Shown here one piece after another: positions 16,090 through 27,483 of a DNA stretch of 64,000 nt (position 1 is the stretch's first letter; each line of letters opens with the position of its first letter). Under the pieces are notes generated by a model that did not search any database, was not told the origin of the DNA, and saw only the letters and a program-made list of their open reading frames with translations. Origin of the DNA: Paenibacillus sp. FJAT-26967 (GTDB taxonomy: Bacteria > Bacillota > Bacilli > Paenibacillales > NBRC-103111). The DNA lies in contig NZ_LMXH01000001.1 of NCBI RefSeq assembly GCF_001541095.1, positions 2,174,235 through 2,238,234 of the forward strand, written 5' to 3'. Both the position numbers and the translations under genes were made by a program.

Positions 16090-16920
16090 TTGCTGTCGAT
16101 TGGAGAATTCTCAAAGATATGCGGAGTTTCTACAAAAACGCTTCGATATTATGCTGAAATCGGATTACTTCATCCGGATGAAATTAATCCTGAAAACGGT
16201 TATCGGTATTATTCCATCGGGCAGCTCACAAGGATGTTGTTTATTAACCGTCTGAAATCGTATTATTTTTCTCTGGAAGAAATTAAAGCCATGCTGGAAC
16301 TGGAGGATGATCAATCGGAAGAGAAGCTATACTCTGCTCTTAACCGTAAGAGAAAGGAATTACAGACCCATTTAAAGGCCTTTGAATATACGCTGAAACA
16401 AATGAGTATGGATATTTTGAAATTAGAGAAGGACATTCCGGTCATGTCGTATTTGGACCATATAGAAGTACAACTTGTTACAACCGAGCCGATGAAAATC
16501 CTCTTTATACGTCAGATGATGAGCAGCGATGATTATGCTCTCGGATATGGAGAGTATTTTAGCAGGTTATATGAAAGGATTGCTACTGAAAAGCTTACTT
16601 TGCTTGGTACGCCAATGACCATTTATCACAGTCCTGAATACAATCCGGCAGGCAATGATACAGAGTTCGCCATCCCGATAAAAGAGACGGTAGAGGGAAC
16701 GAGAGAATGGCCTGGAGGGCTATGTGCGAAATCTTCTATAACAGGTCCTTATTCCGAACTGACATCTGTATATGCCAAGCTCAGGGAATGGGTAGAGAAT
16801 GAAGGTTATGAATTGATGAAATCCCCCTATGAAATCTATCTGACAGCCCCGAGTCCTGCCGATGCCGAGGATATGGTTACCGAAGTGTACTTTCCTGTAA
16901 GGATAAAGCAGCATACTTGA
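16090..16920 (+). CDS. MerR-family activator with GyrI-like ligand domain
   Basis: The N-terminus is a textbook MerR domain (LSIGEFSKICGVSTKTLRYY, 2-21, then GLLHPDEINPENGYRYYS). A dimerisation coiled coil spans about 80-120. From about 127 a GyrI-like/BmrR-type effector domain follows (IEVQLVTTEPMKILFIRQMM ... EVYFPVRIK). BmrR-like proteins bind amphipathic drugs and activate efflux or detoxification genes by realigning a 19-bp spacer promoter. It starts at TTG 16090 with GGAGG upstream. Its own promoter has the 19-bp spacer and dyad. Its only other evident target is the serine hydrolase gene 58 bases downstream, which may be its regulated partner. Confidence 0.85.
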   Translation: MLSIGEFSKICGVSTKTLRYYAEIGLLHPDEINPENGYRYYSIGQLTRMLFINRLKSYYFSLEEIKAMLELEDDQSEEKLYSALNRKRKELQTHLKAFEYTLKQMSMDILKLEKDIPVMSYLDHIEVQLVTTEPMKILFIRQMMSSDDYALGYGEYFSRLYERIATEKLTLLGTPMTIYHSPEYNPAGNDTEFAIPIKETVEGTREWPGGLCAKSSITGPYSELTSVYAKLREWVENEGYELMKSPYEIYLTAPSPADAEDMVTEVYFPVRIKQHT

Positions 16921-16978
16921 CTGGGTTTATTTACGTTCGCTGAATCAGTTCAAAAACTCTTTTCGGGAGGTAATTATT

Positions 16979-18001
16979 ATGTACAGAAACGACTGGCCAA
17001 CTAAGCAGTGGCAAACCGCAGACCCGGCAACTCTGGGAATGGACTCTGACAAGCTTGCAGAGCTCGAACCTAGGATAAAATCCGAGTATAGCAATATCAA
17101 TGCTATTATTGTGGTGAGAAATGGAACGATCGCTTATGAAAAATACTACAATGGCTATGACCCAGACGATGCACATCATGTAGCATCTGTAACGAAAAGT
17201 ATACTATCTGCTCTCATTGGTATTGCGATAGAAGCGGGATATATCAAGGATGTAGACCAGAAGGTACTGGATTTTTTTCCCGAGTATGTTACGGGTGCCG
17301 CTGATAAGCAGAAACGTGAAATCACTATACGCCATCTTCTCACTATGACGGCACCCTACCCATTTGAGGACTGGCAAGAACCGCTGGACAAGATGTGCAT
17401 GCAATCTGACTGGATCAAGTATACGCTGGATATGCTCGGCCAAGGAGGAAAGATCGGAACTTTTAAATACTCTACCGCAGGGGCGCATCTGCTTTCAGCG
17501 ATCATTACTCGCAGCACTGGCATTAGTGCGCGTGAGTTTGCGTGCGAACGCTTATTTAAACCTATCGGGATGAAAGAAATTCCGGACTATGAAATGAAAT
17601 CATTCGGATTTGAAGATTTATTCGGGAACAATGTGAAGGGATGGGTTAAGGACCCGGACAATCACTCTACAGGAGGATGGGGCCTTACGCTAACTCCCCG
17701 TGACATGGCACGTTTCGGTTTTCTATATCTGAACCGCGGCATTTGGGATCATAATCAGATTATCCCGGAGACATGGATAGATGAATCAACAGAAATGAAC
17801 ATCAACAATTACGGTTATCTTTGGTGGTTGCATGAAGAGGACGGAGTTTTGGCATACTCGGCAATGGGGGATGGCGGTCATGTTATTTGTTGTATTCCTG
17901 ATCATGATCTCGTCGTCGCAATTGCATCCGAATTTATCATGAATCCTCGTGACAGGTGGACACTGATTAAGGAATGTATTGTCCCGGCGATAGTAGGCTA
18001 A
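16979..18001 (+). CDS. Serine hydrolase of the class C beta-lactamase/PBP4* fold
   Basis: This 340-residue protein has no signal peptide, so it is probably cytosolic. The active-site motif SVTK (S-x-x-K) lies at about 70-73 in ASVTKSILSALIGIAIEAGY. The second motif is YST (in FKYSTAGAHLL) where YxN is usual, and GDGGH near the C-terminus takes the place of the KTG or HxG triad. The family includes esterases, D-aminopeptidases and carboxypeptidases. The changed second motif argues against true beta-lactamase activity. GGGAGG precedes the ATG. It follows the MerR/GyrI gene in the same direction and may be controlled by it. Confidence 0.8.
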   Translation: MYRNDWPTKQWQTADPATLGMDSDKLAELEPRIKSEYSNINAIIVVRNGTIAYEKYYNGYDPDDAHHVASVTKSILSALIGIAIEAGYIKDVDQKVLDFFPEYVTGAADKQKREITIRHLLTMTAPYPFEDWQEPLDKMCMQSDWIKYTLDMLGQGGKIGTFKYSTAGAHLLSAIITRSTGISAREFACERLFKPIGMKEIPDYEMKSFGFEDLFGNNVKGWVKDPDNHSTGGWGLTLTPRDMARFGFLYLNRGIWDHNQIIPETWIDESTEMNINNYGYLWWLHEEDGVLAYSAMGDGGHVICCIPDHDLVVAIASEFIMNPRDRWTLIKECIVPAIVG

Positions 18002-18127
18002 ATTTATCGCCATCCATTCTAGCTATACTAGAGTACAAAATGGGCAGGTTTCTGTTTTCTTTCTTTTACGATGGATTAAACATTTCTCCTGGGGATTCAT
18101 TCTGAACACGTGAAATTGGCGTGAATC

Positions 18128-18149
18128 AATATTCCTTTATAGGAATATT
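18128..18149. promoter_or_regulatory. Probable ArsR-family operator
   Basis: AATATTCCT and AGGAATATT form a perfect nine-bp inverted repeat around TTAT, 83 bases upstream of the ArsR start and next to TATATT promoter-like sequence. ArsR-family operators are typically AT-rich dyads of this kind. Confidence 0.5.
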
Positions 18150-18231
18150 CCTTATATGGTATATTGATTTTAGCAGAAATAAGTATCCCGGACAACGATG
18201 CCGGACACCTACAAGTACGGCAGGAGAATGG

Positions 18232-18579
18232 ATGGTGACGATGGATACACGCGTCATGAGTGCTCTTGCAGAGCCGAACCGGTTGATGATCGTGGAGCTG
18301 CTGCGCGAGCGTCCGCTTACGGTGGGAGAAATTGCAGAACGGTTGGAACTTCGTCAGCCTCAGGCATCCAAACATTTGCGTGTCTTGAGCGAGTCGGGCC
18401 TTGTTAAGGCACAGGTGGATGCGAATCGGCGGATCTACAGTCTGCAGCCGGCTCCTTTTCAAGAGTTGGACGAATGGCTGAAGACCTATCGCGTTATCTG
18501 GGAGGAACGATTTGACCGTCTGGACGACTATTTACAGAAGCTGCAGGATCCGGAGACCGGGGAAGAATCGCAAGACTAG
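18232..18579 (+). CDS. ArsR-family regulator of the AHSA1-associated type
   Basis: The ATG at 18232 (AGGAG five bases upstream) gives MVTMDTRVMSALAEPNRLMI and 115 residues; the frame extends further upstream without support. The winged helix is clear: LTVGEIAERLELRQPQASKH, then VLSESGLVKAQVDANRRIYS. There is no metal-binding cysteine motif, so this is not an arsenic or metal sensor. It is of the kind paired with AHSA1 proteins and probably senses a small hydrophobic ligand bound by the partner. The C-terminal tail has the EWLKTYRVIWEERFDRLDDY pattern typical of that subgroup. The partner gene starts 29 bases after its stop. Confidence 0.85.
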   Translation: MVTMDTRVMSALAEPNRLMIVELLRERPLTVGEIAERLELRQPQASKHLRVLSESGLVKAQVDANRRIYSLQPAPFQELDEWLKTYRVIWEERFDRLDDYLQKLQDPETGEESQD

Positions 18580-18608
18580 CAGCAGTAAACCCATTAGGAG
18601 GAATGTAT

Positions 18609-19118
18609 ATGACCGATCCAATCATTTCTAAGGTGGAAGACAAGACCCTGACACTGGAGCGCGTATTCAAAGCGCCCCGCGAGCTCGTGTTCCAGGCTTT
18701 CACGCAGGCCGGGCATTTGAAGCATTGGTGGGGGCCAAGAGGCTGGAGCATACCGGTATGCAGCGTTGATTTCCGTGTCGGCGGCATTTGGCATTATTGC
18801 ATGAAATGCGAAGACAAGAATCAGGGAGACTTCTACGGCATGGAATCGTGGGGCAAAGCGGTATACAGCGAGATCCAGGCGCCGGAGAAGATTGTATACA
18901 CGGACTATTTCTCCGATGCAGACGGTAATATCTCGGAAACGATGCCTGCTACAGTCTGTACATTGATGTTCATAGAGGTCGAAGGCGGTACCAAAGTTAT
19001 CAGCATCTCTGAATATGCAGAGGCTGAAAGCTTGAAGCAGGTGCTGGATATGGGCATGCTGCAGGGCATCACCCAGACATGGGATCGTTTGGGCGAACAC
19101 TTGGAATCGATTCAATAA
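18609..19118 (+). CDS. AHSA1/SRPBCC-domain ligand-binding protein
   Basis: The ATG at 18609 (seven bases after AGGAGGA) gives 169 residues; an ATG at 18603 is too close to the ribosome site. The fold signature is TLERVFKAPRELVFQAFTQA, then HLKHWWGPRGWS, FRVGGIWHYCM and PEKIVYTDYFSD. C-terminal helix: MLQGITQTWDRLGEHL. These helix-grip proteins bind hydrophobic ligands and are usually co-transcribed with an ArsR regulator, as here. This pair is the intact counterpart of the broken pair at 10644-11208. Confidence 0.85.
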   Translation: MTDPIISKVEDKTLTLERVFKAPRELVFQAFTQAGHLKHWWGPRGWSIPVCSVDFRVGGIWHYCMKCEDKNQGDFYGMESWGKAVYSEIQAPEKIVYTDYFSDADGNISETMPATVCTLMFIEVEGGTKVISISEYAEAESLKQVLDMGMLQGITQTWDRLGEHLESIQ

Positions 19119-19167
19119 GGCAGACGGTCAGATATTGACCGGTCTTGTTATAAGAACATGGATGAGA

Positions 19168-19203
19168 GAAGATCACTTCCCGAAGAGAAGTGATCTTCTT
19201 TTG
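19168..19203. terminator. Terminator after the ArsR/AHSA1 pair
   Basis: A perfect 12-bp stem, GAAGATCACTTC with GAAGTGATCTTC, is followed by TTTTG. The 280 bases beyond it, up to the next gene, contain only a small hairpin (GCTTCG-GAG-CGAAGC) and AT-rich promoter-like sequence. Confidence 0.8.
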
Positions 19204-19479
19204 TCGTTAGCCGTCCGCACGTCGCTTCGGAGCGAAGCTCAGGGCTTGTTAAAAACGTTAGCGGCAAACGGTGTCAATATCAGCGGTATTTTACCTTTTC
19301 AAATCTTTTAACTCATTTGATGAAAGAATATGAAACCCGTAGACTACGTTTTATAATTTAAGGATATATATTTGTCTTATACACCAGATAAGAGGCTACA
19401 TCCTTTTCCGATATTGGTATAGAACTTATGTCGATATCCGCAAATAACTTGAAATCATTAATTGAAACGAGGTGTTCTT

Positions 19480-19989
19480 ATGAATAAATCTACGATTCGC
19501 ATTATGAACGATAGTGACCCGGATCGACTTTCTGAAGCATTTCGTAAACAAGGCTGGGATAAGCCGACCGATCAATATGTTAGATACTTAGAAGAGCAAG
19601 TTAACGGAAATATAGTGTCTTTAATTGCTGAGGTTGAGGGTAATCTGGCGGGTAATGTCAATATAGTTTGGCAGTCAGATTATCCTTATTTCAAAGAATA
19701 TCGTATACCCGAAATTCAAGATTTTAACGTGTTGATAAAGTATCGCCGCCATGGAATAGGTACAATGCTAATGAATAAATGCGAGGAAATGATTAGTGAA
19801 AGATTTGATGCTGCCGGACTTGGTGTAGGTTTATTCCATGATTACGGTGAGGCCCAAATCTTATATGCAAATCGCGGCTATATCCCCGACGGAAAAGGAA
19901 TTTATAAAAATGGCGAGTATCTTTCATATGGGCAGAAAGTAATTGTAGATGACGACTTGAATTTATTTTTTGTAAAAAAATTACGCTGA
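19480..19989 (+). CDS. GNAT-family N-acetyltransferase
   Basis: ATG at 19480 preceded by GAGGTG gives MNKSTIRIMNDSDPDRLSEA and 169 residues. The acetyl-CoA signature is a variant: YRRHGIGTMLMNKCEEMI (about 84-101), with preceding strand PEIQDFNVLIK. The segment AEVEGNLAGNVNIVWQSDY forms the central strands. The close of the fold is LFHDYGEAQILYANRGYIPD. Its target is unknown. It is monocistronic by spacing. Confidence 0.8.
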   Translation: MNKSTIRIMNDSDPDRLSEAFRKQGWDKPTDQYVRYLEEQVNGNIVSLIAEVEGNLAGNVNIVWQSDYPYFKEYRIPEIQDFNVLIKYRRHGIGTMLMNKCEEMISERFDAAGLGVGLFHDYGEAQILYANRGYIPDGKGIYKNGEYLSYGQKVIVDDDLNLFFVKKLR

Positions 19990-19999
19990 TCCCGGATAA

Positions 20000-22291
<2,292 letters not shown>

Positions 22292-22297
22292 TCCAAT

Positions 22298-22330
22298 AAG
22301 CGACCAAACTTTTAAGATTGGCCGCTTTAA
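22298..22330 (+). terminator. Terminator of the collagen-like gene
   Basis: AAGCGACCAA (22298-22307) pairs with TTGGCCGCTT (22318-22327) with one mismatch. A short T-tail follows. Confidence 0.5.
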
Positions 22331-22731
22331 TGTTTATATCGTTTTAAATTTAGTTCGAAGATGTCCATTGAGGTGCTGCTCGAAAAAAATTTTTACAATA
22401 GGGTAAGCGAACATGTAATTTCATTACAAATAGTGGTAAATTAGAATATGGAAAAAACAATAAATGAGAAAGAGAGTCTCAACTATCTCATTTATAATCA
22501 TAGTTCCCTCAATCTAGTTGCTTATAGATCTGATGACTAAAATAGAAGAAAAAAGAGGTATTATCAAAATCAATAGCAAAAAACTAAGAGATTAGCTATA
22601 ATTTAATAAACGACTGAATTGGCAATTAAAACAGATAAGGTGTGTGAAAGGTCGCGTCTCGGCTAAGTGTTACGCCTATGCAGGAGCGCCTGCATCCTTT
22701 CTGCAAATATTACGGTATAGGGATGGTAAAA
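22331..22731. other. AT-rich leader region before mqo with two hairpins
   Basis: No gene is visible. A perfect 10-bp inverted repeat, ATAAATGAGA with TCTCATTTAT, spans 22460-22495. TATAAT occurs at about 22600 with a poor -35. Close to mqo, ATGCAGG-AGCG-CCTGCAT (22678-22695) forms a tight hairpin in GC-rich sequence unlike its surroundings, ending 36 bases before the start codon; this could be a regulatory leader of mqo. Confidence 0.35.
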
Positions 22732-24231
22732 ATGAGTAACAGAGAAACTAAAACTGACGTCATCTTAATTGGTGCCGGAATCATGAGTGCGACCTTAGGG
22801 ACACTTCTGAAAGAATTAGTACCGGAATGGGAAATTACAGTGTTCGAGAAGCTTGAGAATGCCGGTGATGAAAGCTCGAACGAATGGAATAATGCGGGAA
22901 CAGGGCATGCGGCATTGTGCGAGCTTAATTACACAGCTCAAAAACCAGACGGTTCTATAGATATTAGTAAAGCTATCGAAATTAATGAACAGTTTCAGGT
23001 TTCTATGCAATTTTGGTCTTATCTTGTAAACAGCAAGTTGATACGTAATCCGCAGGACTTTATCATGCCGCTGCCTCATATGAGTATGGTTCAAGGAGAA
23101 GAAAATGTAGCGTTTTTAAAGAAACGCTTTGAAGCCATGTCTAATAACCCGCTGTTCCAGGGCATGGAATTTTCCGACGATCCTGCAAAGCTGATGGAAT
23201 GGATTCCGCTTATCATACAAGACCGTCCCTCGAATGAACCTATAGCGGCGACCAAGATTGACTCGGGTACGGATGTGAACTTTGGCGCTTTAACGCGCAT
23301 CTTGTTCGACCACTTGAAGAGTAAAAACGTTAATATGAAATATAAGCATAGTGTTGATAACATTAAACGTGCCAGCGATGGATCATGGGAATTGAAAGTA
23401 CGAAACGACCGCGGCAACGTCGAACGCCATCATGCAAAATTCGTCTTTATCGGCGGCGGTGGAGGAAGTCTGCACTTACTGCAAAAATCCGGCATTCCAG
23501 AAGGTAAACATATCGGAGGATTTCCGGTAAGCGGAATATTTATGGTATGTAAGAATCCGGATGTTGTAGCGCAGCACCATGCCAAAGTATATGGCAAAGC
23601 TAAGCTTGGAGCTCCTCCAATGTCTGTTCCGCATCTTGATACCAGATTTATCGATAATAAAAAATCATTGCTGTTCGGACCTTTTGCAGGTTTCTCGCCG
23701 AAGTTTTTAAAAACCGGTTCTATGTTTGATCTCGTGACTTCCGTAAAACCGGATAATCTCGTAACGATGTTGTCGGCTGGGGCTAAGAACATGTCATTGA
23801 CCAAATACCTGATCGAGCAAGTTATGTTATCGAAAGAAAAGCGCATGGAAGAGCTGCGTGAATTTATCCCGAATGCCAAAATCGAGGATTGGGATTTAGT
23901 CGTAGCGGGCCAACGTGTGCAAGTTATCAAAGATACGGTCGCTGGAGGTAAGGGCACACTTCAATTCGGAACGGAAGTTATTAATGCCGCGGATGGCTCG
24001 ATTGCCGCATTATTAGGTGCTTCCCCGGGAGCTTCCACTGCTGTTCACGTAATGCTTGAGGTAATTAACAAATGTTTCCCGCAGCATATGAAAGAGTGGG
24101 AGCCGAAAATTAAAGAAATGATTCCTTCTTATGGTTTATCCTTATTGGAAAATCTGGATCTTCTGCATGAAATTCATACTTCAACTGCAGAGACGCTTGC
24201 TCTAAAAGAAAAAGAGCTGGCCTACAGTTAA
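22732..24231 (+). CDS. mqo: Malate:quinone oxidoreductase
   Basis: This 499-residue FAD enzyme oxidises malate to oxaloacetate at the membrane and passes electrons to quinone. The dinucleotide fold is [20 protein letters not shown] (about 6-25), followed by the family stretch [19 protein letters not shown]. Other Mqo hallmarks are [59 protein letters not shown] and, near the end, [16 protein letters not shown]. Length is normal for the family. The chosen ATG has AGGGATGG upstream; an earlier in-frame ATG at 22678 lies in the leader hairpin and is unlikely. It is monocistronic with its own terminator. Confidence 0.95.
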   Translation: MSNRETKTDVILIGAGIMSATLGTLLKELVPEWEITVFEKLENAGDESSNEWNNAGTGHAALCELNYTAQKPDGSIDISKAIEINEQFQVSMQFWSYLVNSKLIRNPQDFIMPLPHMSMVQGEENVAFLKKRFEAMSNNPLFQGMEFSDDPAKLMEWIPLIIQDRPSNEPIAATKIDSGTDVNFGALTRILFDHLKSKNVNMKYKHSVDNIKRASDGSWELKVRNDRGNVERHHAKFVFIGGGGGSLHLLQKSGIPEGKHIGGFPVSGIFMVCKNPDVVAQHHAKVYGKAKLGAPPMSVPHLDTRFIDNKKSLLFGPFAGFSPKFLKTGSMFDLVTSVKPDNLVTMLSAGAKNMSLTKYLIEQVMLSKEKRMEELREFIPNAKIEDWDLVVAGQRVQVIKDTVAGGKGTLQFGTEVINAADGSIAALLGASPGASTAVHVMLEVINKCFPQHMKEWEPKIKEMIPSYGLSLLENLDLLHEIHTSTAETLALKEKELAYS

Positions 24232-24261
24232 AATTAGGGTAAGCGGCACTTTTTATATGTA

Positions 24262-24297
24262 CAAAGAACTCTCCATCTCTGGAGAGTTCTTTTTTTT
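24262..24297 (+). terminator. Terminator of mqo
   Basis: The stem AAGAACTCTCCA with TGGAGAGTTCTT encloses a TCTC loop and is followed by a run of T to 24297. This is one of the strongest intrinsic terminators in the window. Confidence 0.9.
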
Positions 24298-24519
24298 GTA
24301 TCGTCGTATTTGCGGGATTTGAGGGGGAATTTCATGTGTAAAAAGAGACAATTGCTATTAGTCGCAGCCCAGTCCATTGAATCTTTTGACTTGAAGCGTA
24401 ATCTTACAGATTCACCTCCGGGTCAATCTTTGACGTCTCTTCCCTTGAGGCTGGTACGGTCACCATAGAGCAGGACGGATGGGATTGCGCAAGCGAGCAT
24501 CAACTTTTATTCTCGGCGG

Positions 24520-24913
24520 CTTTAGGTCTGAGATCTTCCTTGAGAAAGGAAAGGGCGTAATTATCAGTACGGCTTCTATGGGCGGTTTCAGCGGCGCGCA
24601 TGCGGGCACCGCTTACACGGCATCCAAGCACGCCGTTATCGGCTTAACTAAAAACACGGCATTTATGTATGCGCAAAAAGGCATTCGCTGCAATGCGATC
24701 GCACCTGGAGCAACAATGACTAACATCGCTTCGACGATCACCAATGTAAGCGAGTTCGGCGCTTCAAGAACGAAGGTTACTCAAGGGGTTATACCATGCG
24801 TCGGACAAGCAGAAGAAATCGCACAAGTAGCCTTGTTCCTCGCAACCGATGAATCGAGTTTCGTAAACGGCGCAATTATCGCCACGGACGGGGGTTGGAC
24901 GACAGGTTTCTAA
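24520..24913 (+). pseudogene. C-terminal half of a short-chain dehydrogenase
   Basis: About 130 residues align with the second half of an SDR enzyme: GVIISTASMGGFSGAHAGTA, then YTASKHAVIGLTKNTAFMYA (with the catalytic Ser, Tyr and Lys), GIRCNAIAPGATMTN and a C-terminal FVNGAIIATDGGWTTGF. The N-terminal NAD-binding Rossmann half (TGxxxGxG) is absent. The sequence upstream encodes unrelated short fragments, for example a 44-codon frame with GAGGGGGA at 24333. It therefore cannot bind cofactor and is almost certainly a deletion remnant, although the frame itself is intact. Confidence 0.75.
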
Positions 24914-24939
24914 ACCTGTGACCGGAAATGTAAGGCTTT

Positions 24940-24975
24940 AAACGCTGTAGCAGCCAAGCTGCTTGCAGCGTTTTT
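24940..24975 (+). terminator. Terminator after the SDR remnant
   Basis: A two-part stem, AAACGCTG then AGCAGC, pairs with GCTGCT then CAGCGTTT and runs into five T. Confidence 0.8.
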
Positions 24976-25016
24976 CAGTTTTGCTTCGAACTGTAAATCG
25001 AAAAGTTAAAAAGTTA

Positions 25017-25062
25017 TTGATTTATAATCAAATTATCCGTATAGTTTTATATGTACATATAA
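25017..25062 (+). promoter_or_regulatory. ars promoter and operator
   Basis: TTGATT (25017-25022) and TATAGT (25040-25045) are 17 bases apart. Two dyads overlap them: TTGATT-TAT-AATCAA on the -35 and the perfect 16-bp palindrome TTATATGTACATATAA at 25047-25062, immediately after the -10. Binding of ArsR there would block initiation until arsenite releases it. Confidence 0.65.
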
Positions 25063-25122
25063 GCATCTAATTATATGTCGGCTTATCTCAAGATAAAAAT
25101 GGTATAAAGGAGGTCGGCTTCT

Positions 25123-25473
25123 TTGACCCAACAAATAAATACGGATAACATTCGTGATATTTCTCAAATTCTTAAACTTCTGGGAGATAAAACGAGGCTT
25201 ATTACGATGAAGCTGCTGGAGCATCAAGAATGCTGTGTATGTGAACTCGTCGAAATCATCAACACTAGTCAGCCTGCAATAAGCCAACACTTGAGAAAGC
25301 TTAAAGATGTGGGTCTTGTAAAAGAAGAACGCAGAGGACAGTGGATTTTCTACTCTATAAACAGAGAAAATAAACACTACGAGCTGATTGAGAAGCTAAT
25401 CGGTTATGTTCCTTCTCAAAATCACGAATTCGAAACGTTAGCAAAAAAAGGATTGAGAGTTACTTGCAAATAA
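25123..25473 (+). CDS. arsR: Arsenite-responsive repressor ArsR
   Basis: The 116-residue winged-helix repressor starts at TTG (25123), eight bases after AAAGGAGG. The metal site is in the third helix: Cys37, Cys38 and Cys40 (ECCVCEL), a slight variant of the usual ELCVCDL. The recognition helix is [20 protein letters not shown] and the wing [12 protein letters not shown]. It binds As(III) or Sb(III) and then leaves the operator. It is first in an arsR-arsB-arsC operon with gaps of 16 and 18 bases. Confidence 0.9.
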   Translation: MTQQINTDNIRDISQILKLLGDKTRLITMKLLEHQECCVCELVEIINTSQPAISQHLRKLKDVGLVKEERRGQWIFYSINRENKHYELIEKLIGYVPSQNHEFETLAKKGLRVTCK

Positions 25474-25489
25474 TTGGGGGTTTAATGAA

Positions 25490-26788
25490 GTGAGTTTTGT
25501 TATATTAGCCTGTATTATTTTTCTGATCACACTTGTACTTATTATCTGGCAGCCTGGAAACTTATCTATTGGCTGGTCTGCTTGCGGCGGAGCCATTCTA
25601 GCGCTTCTGGCAGGGGTCGTAACCTTTCAGGATGTTCTAGATGTCACGCAAATTGTATGGAATGCCACTTTAGCCTTTGTTGCGATCATCATAATATCGT
25701 TAATTCTCGACAGGATTGGCATTTTTGAATGGGCCGCATTACATATGGCAAGAGCTGCACGCGGGAATGGAATTCGAATGTTTATTTATGTCTCGGTTCT
25801 TGGAGCTGTCGTAGCTGCATTATTCGCTAATGACGGCGCGGCCTTAATTCTGACACCCATTGTACTTGCTATGGTAAGGGCGCTGAATTTTGAGGAGAGC
25901 AAAGTTTTCCCTTTTATTATTGCGAGCGGATTTATTGCCGATACGACATCTTTGCCGTTAGTCGTAAGCAACTTGGTGAATATTGTTTCGGCTGATTTCT
26001 TCGGAATAAGTTTTCTGGAGTACGCCGGACGCATGTTTGTACCGAATTTATTCTCACTCGCGGCCAGTATTCTGGTGCTTTATTTCTTTTTTCGCAAAAG
26101 TATCCCAAGACAATTCAATGCCGAGCAATTAAGGAGACCTTCCGAAGCGATTAAAGATCCCTATATGTTCCGCTTGTCATGGATCGTCTTAGGTGTACTG
26201 ATGATCGGGTACTTTGTAAGTGAATTTCTAAAGATCCCCGTGTCTATAGTGGCTGGAATCATCGCGATTTTCTTTCTGCTGATGGCTCGCAAGAGCCCGT
26301 TTGTCCCGGTAAAAGAAGTTGTAAAAGGTGCACCCTGGGCCATCGTATTTTTCTCAATAGGTATGTACGTAGTCGTGTATGGGCTTCGTAATGCAGGGCT
26401 GACCGATCTGCTTGCAGGTGTTATCCAGGGCGCCGCAGACCGGGGGATGTTTGCGGCAACTATGGCAATGGGCTTCATCGCGGCTATTATTTCATCCTTA
26501 ATGAACAATTTGCCTACCGTCATGATCGATGCCCTGGCAATTGATGCTACCGATGCAACGGGAGCCATAAAAGAAGCTTTGATCTATGCGAACATTATTG
26601 GTTCCGATTTAGGTCCTAAGATTACACCTATCGGATCGCTGGCAACCCTTTTGTGGCTGCACGTACTAACTTCCAAGGGGATGAAAATATCCTGGGGCAC
26701 TTATTTTAAGACGGGGATTATTTTGACTATCCCTACGTTATTTATAACTTTGTTAGGCTTGTACCTTTGGTTGACCATCATTTTGTAA
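25490..26788 (+). CDS. arsB: Arsenite efflux permease ArsB
   Basis: The 432-residue membrane protein has about 11-12 segments. It matches the ArsB/NhaD permease type: [20 protein letters not shown], then [20 protein letters not shown] (with the conserved NDGA), [36 protein letters not shown] and [20 protein letters not shown], all standard ArsB landmarks. It exports arsenite using the proton gradient and needs no ATPase, consistent with no arsA here. It starts at GTG with GGGGG upstream. Confidence 0.95.
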   Translation: MSFVILACIIFLITLVLIIWQPGNLSIGWSACGGAILALLAGVVTFQDVLDVTQIVWNATLAFVAIIIISLILDRIGIFEWAALHMARAARGNGIRMFIYVSVLGAVVAALFANDGAALILTPIVLAMVRALNFEESKVFPFIIASGFIADTTSLPLVVSNLVNIVSADFFGISFLEYAGRMFVPNLFSLAASILVLYFFFRKSIPRQFNAEQLRRPSEAIKDPYMFRLSWIVLGVLMIGYFVSEFLKIPVSIVAGIIAIFFLLMARKSPFVPVKEVVKGAPWAIVFFSIGMYVVVYGLRNAGLTDLLAGVIQGAADRGMFAATMAMGFIAAIISSLMNNLPTVMIDALAIDATDATGAIKEALIYANIIGSDLGPKITPIGSLATLLWLHVLTSKGMKISWGTYFKTGIILTIPTLFITLLGLYLWLTIIL

Positions 26789-26806
26789 TAAAAGGAGTAT
26801 CCAATC

Positions 26807-27238
26807 ATGGACAAAAAAACAATTTACTTCCTTTGTACGGGAAATTCTTGCCGCAGCCAAATGGCAGAAGGATGGGCAAAAAAATATCTGGGTGACAGCT
26901 GGCATGTTTATAGTGCAGGCATCGAAGCTCATGGTCTTAATCCTAACGCTGTCAAAGCCATGAATGAAGCAGGCATAGATATTTCAAAACAGACATCAGA
27001 TGTGATTGACTTGACGCTGCTAAGCACCGCTGATCTGGTTGTTACATTATGTGGGGATGCTGCTGAGCGCTGCCCGGTGACTCCTCCACATGTCCGTCGA
27101 GAAGATTGGGGATTTGATGACCCCGCCAAGGCGCAAGGTACTGATGAAGAGAAATTTGCTGTTTTCCAAAGAGTGCGTGATCAAATTGGTGCGCGCATTG
27201 AAAAGTTTAACAGAATGAACTTCGGTATCCAGTGTTAG
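26807..27238 (+). CDS. arsC: Thioredoxin-dependent arsenate reductase ArsC
   Basis: This 143-residue protein has the low-molecular-weight phosphatase fold. The catalytic loop Cys10-TGNSC-Arg16 is intact, and Cys82 and Cys89 (LCGDAAERC) occupy exactly the positions of the redox relay in the staphylococcal pI258 enzyme. The DP motif and [17 protein letters not shown] stretch are also conserved. It reduces arsenate to arsenite for export by ArsB, with thioredoxin resetting the Cys82-Cys89 disulphide. AAAGGAG precedes the ATG. Confidence 0.95.
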   Translation: MDKKTIYFLCTGNSCRSQMAEGWAKKYLGDSWHVYSAGIEAHGLNPNAVKAMNEAGIDISKQTSDVIDLTLLSTADLVVTLCGDAAERCPVTPPHVRREDWGFDDPAKAQGTDEEKFAVFQRVRDQIGARIEKFNRMNFGIQC

Positions 27239-27350
27239 ACTTTTATATTATAAAATGAAAAGCTCCGGTCTTGCCCCGCCATACCTGAGGGTTACGCTAC
27301 ACGATTTTGAGCATACTACAGGAAAAAAATTGAACACTTTTTGAACATAC

Positions 27351-27389
27351 TTGACATTGAAAATCATTCGCATATAATAATTATTATAA
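27351..27389 (+). promoter_or_regulatory. ahpC promoter with PerR-like box
   Basis: TTGACA (27351-27356) and TATAAT (27373-27378) are 16 bases apart. Overlapping the -10, TAATAAT-T-ATTATAA (27375-27389) matches 13 of the 14 fixed positions of the Bacillus PerR box. A weaker Fur-like stretch (TGAAAATCATTCGCA) lies over the spacer. The regulation inferred is peroxide derepression of ahpCF. Confidence 0.7.
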
Positions 27390-27391
27390 AT

Positions 27392-27452
27392 AGCAATCAG
27401 AATAGCCGCTAAATTATTGCGGGAAGGGTGCTAAACCACTATACTGATTGTT
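27392..27452 (+). promoter_or_regulatory. Foldable 5' leader of ahpCF
   Basis: AGCAATCAG and ATAG (27392-27405) pair with CTAT and CTGATTGTT (27439-27452) across one internal mismatch, and enclose a CCGC/GCGG hairpin. The fold ends 31 bases before the ahpC start codon, leaving the AGGAGG site free. I do not recognise it as a known riboswitch class. Confidence 0.4.
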
Positions 27453-27483
27453 AGAACCCAATAACCTAGGAGGTAACAATATC

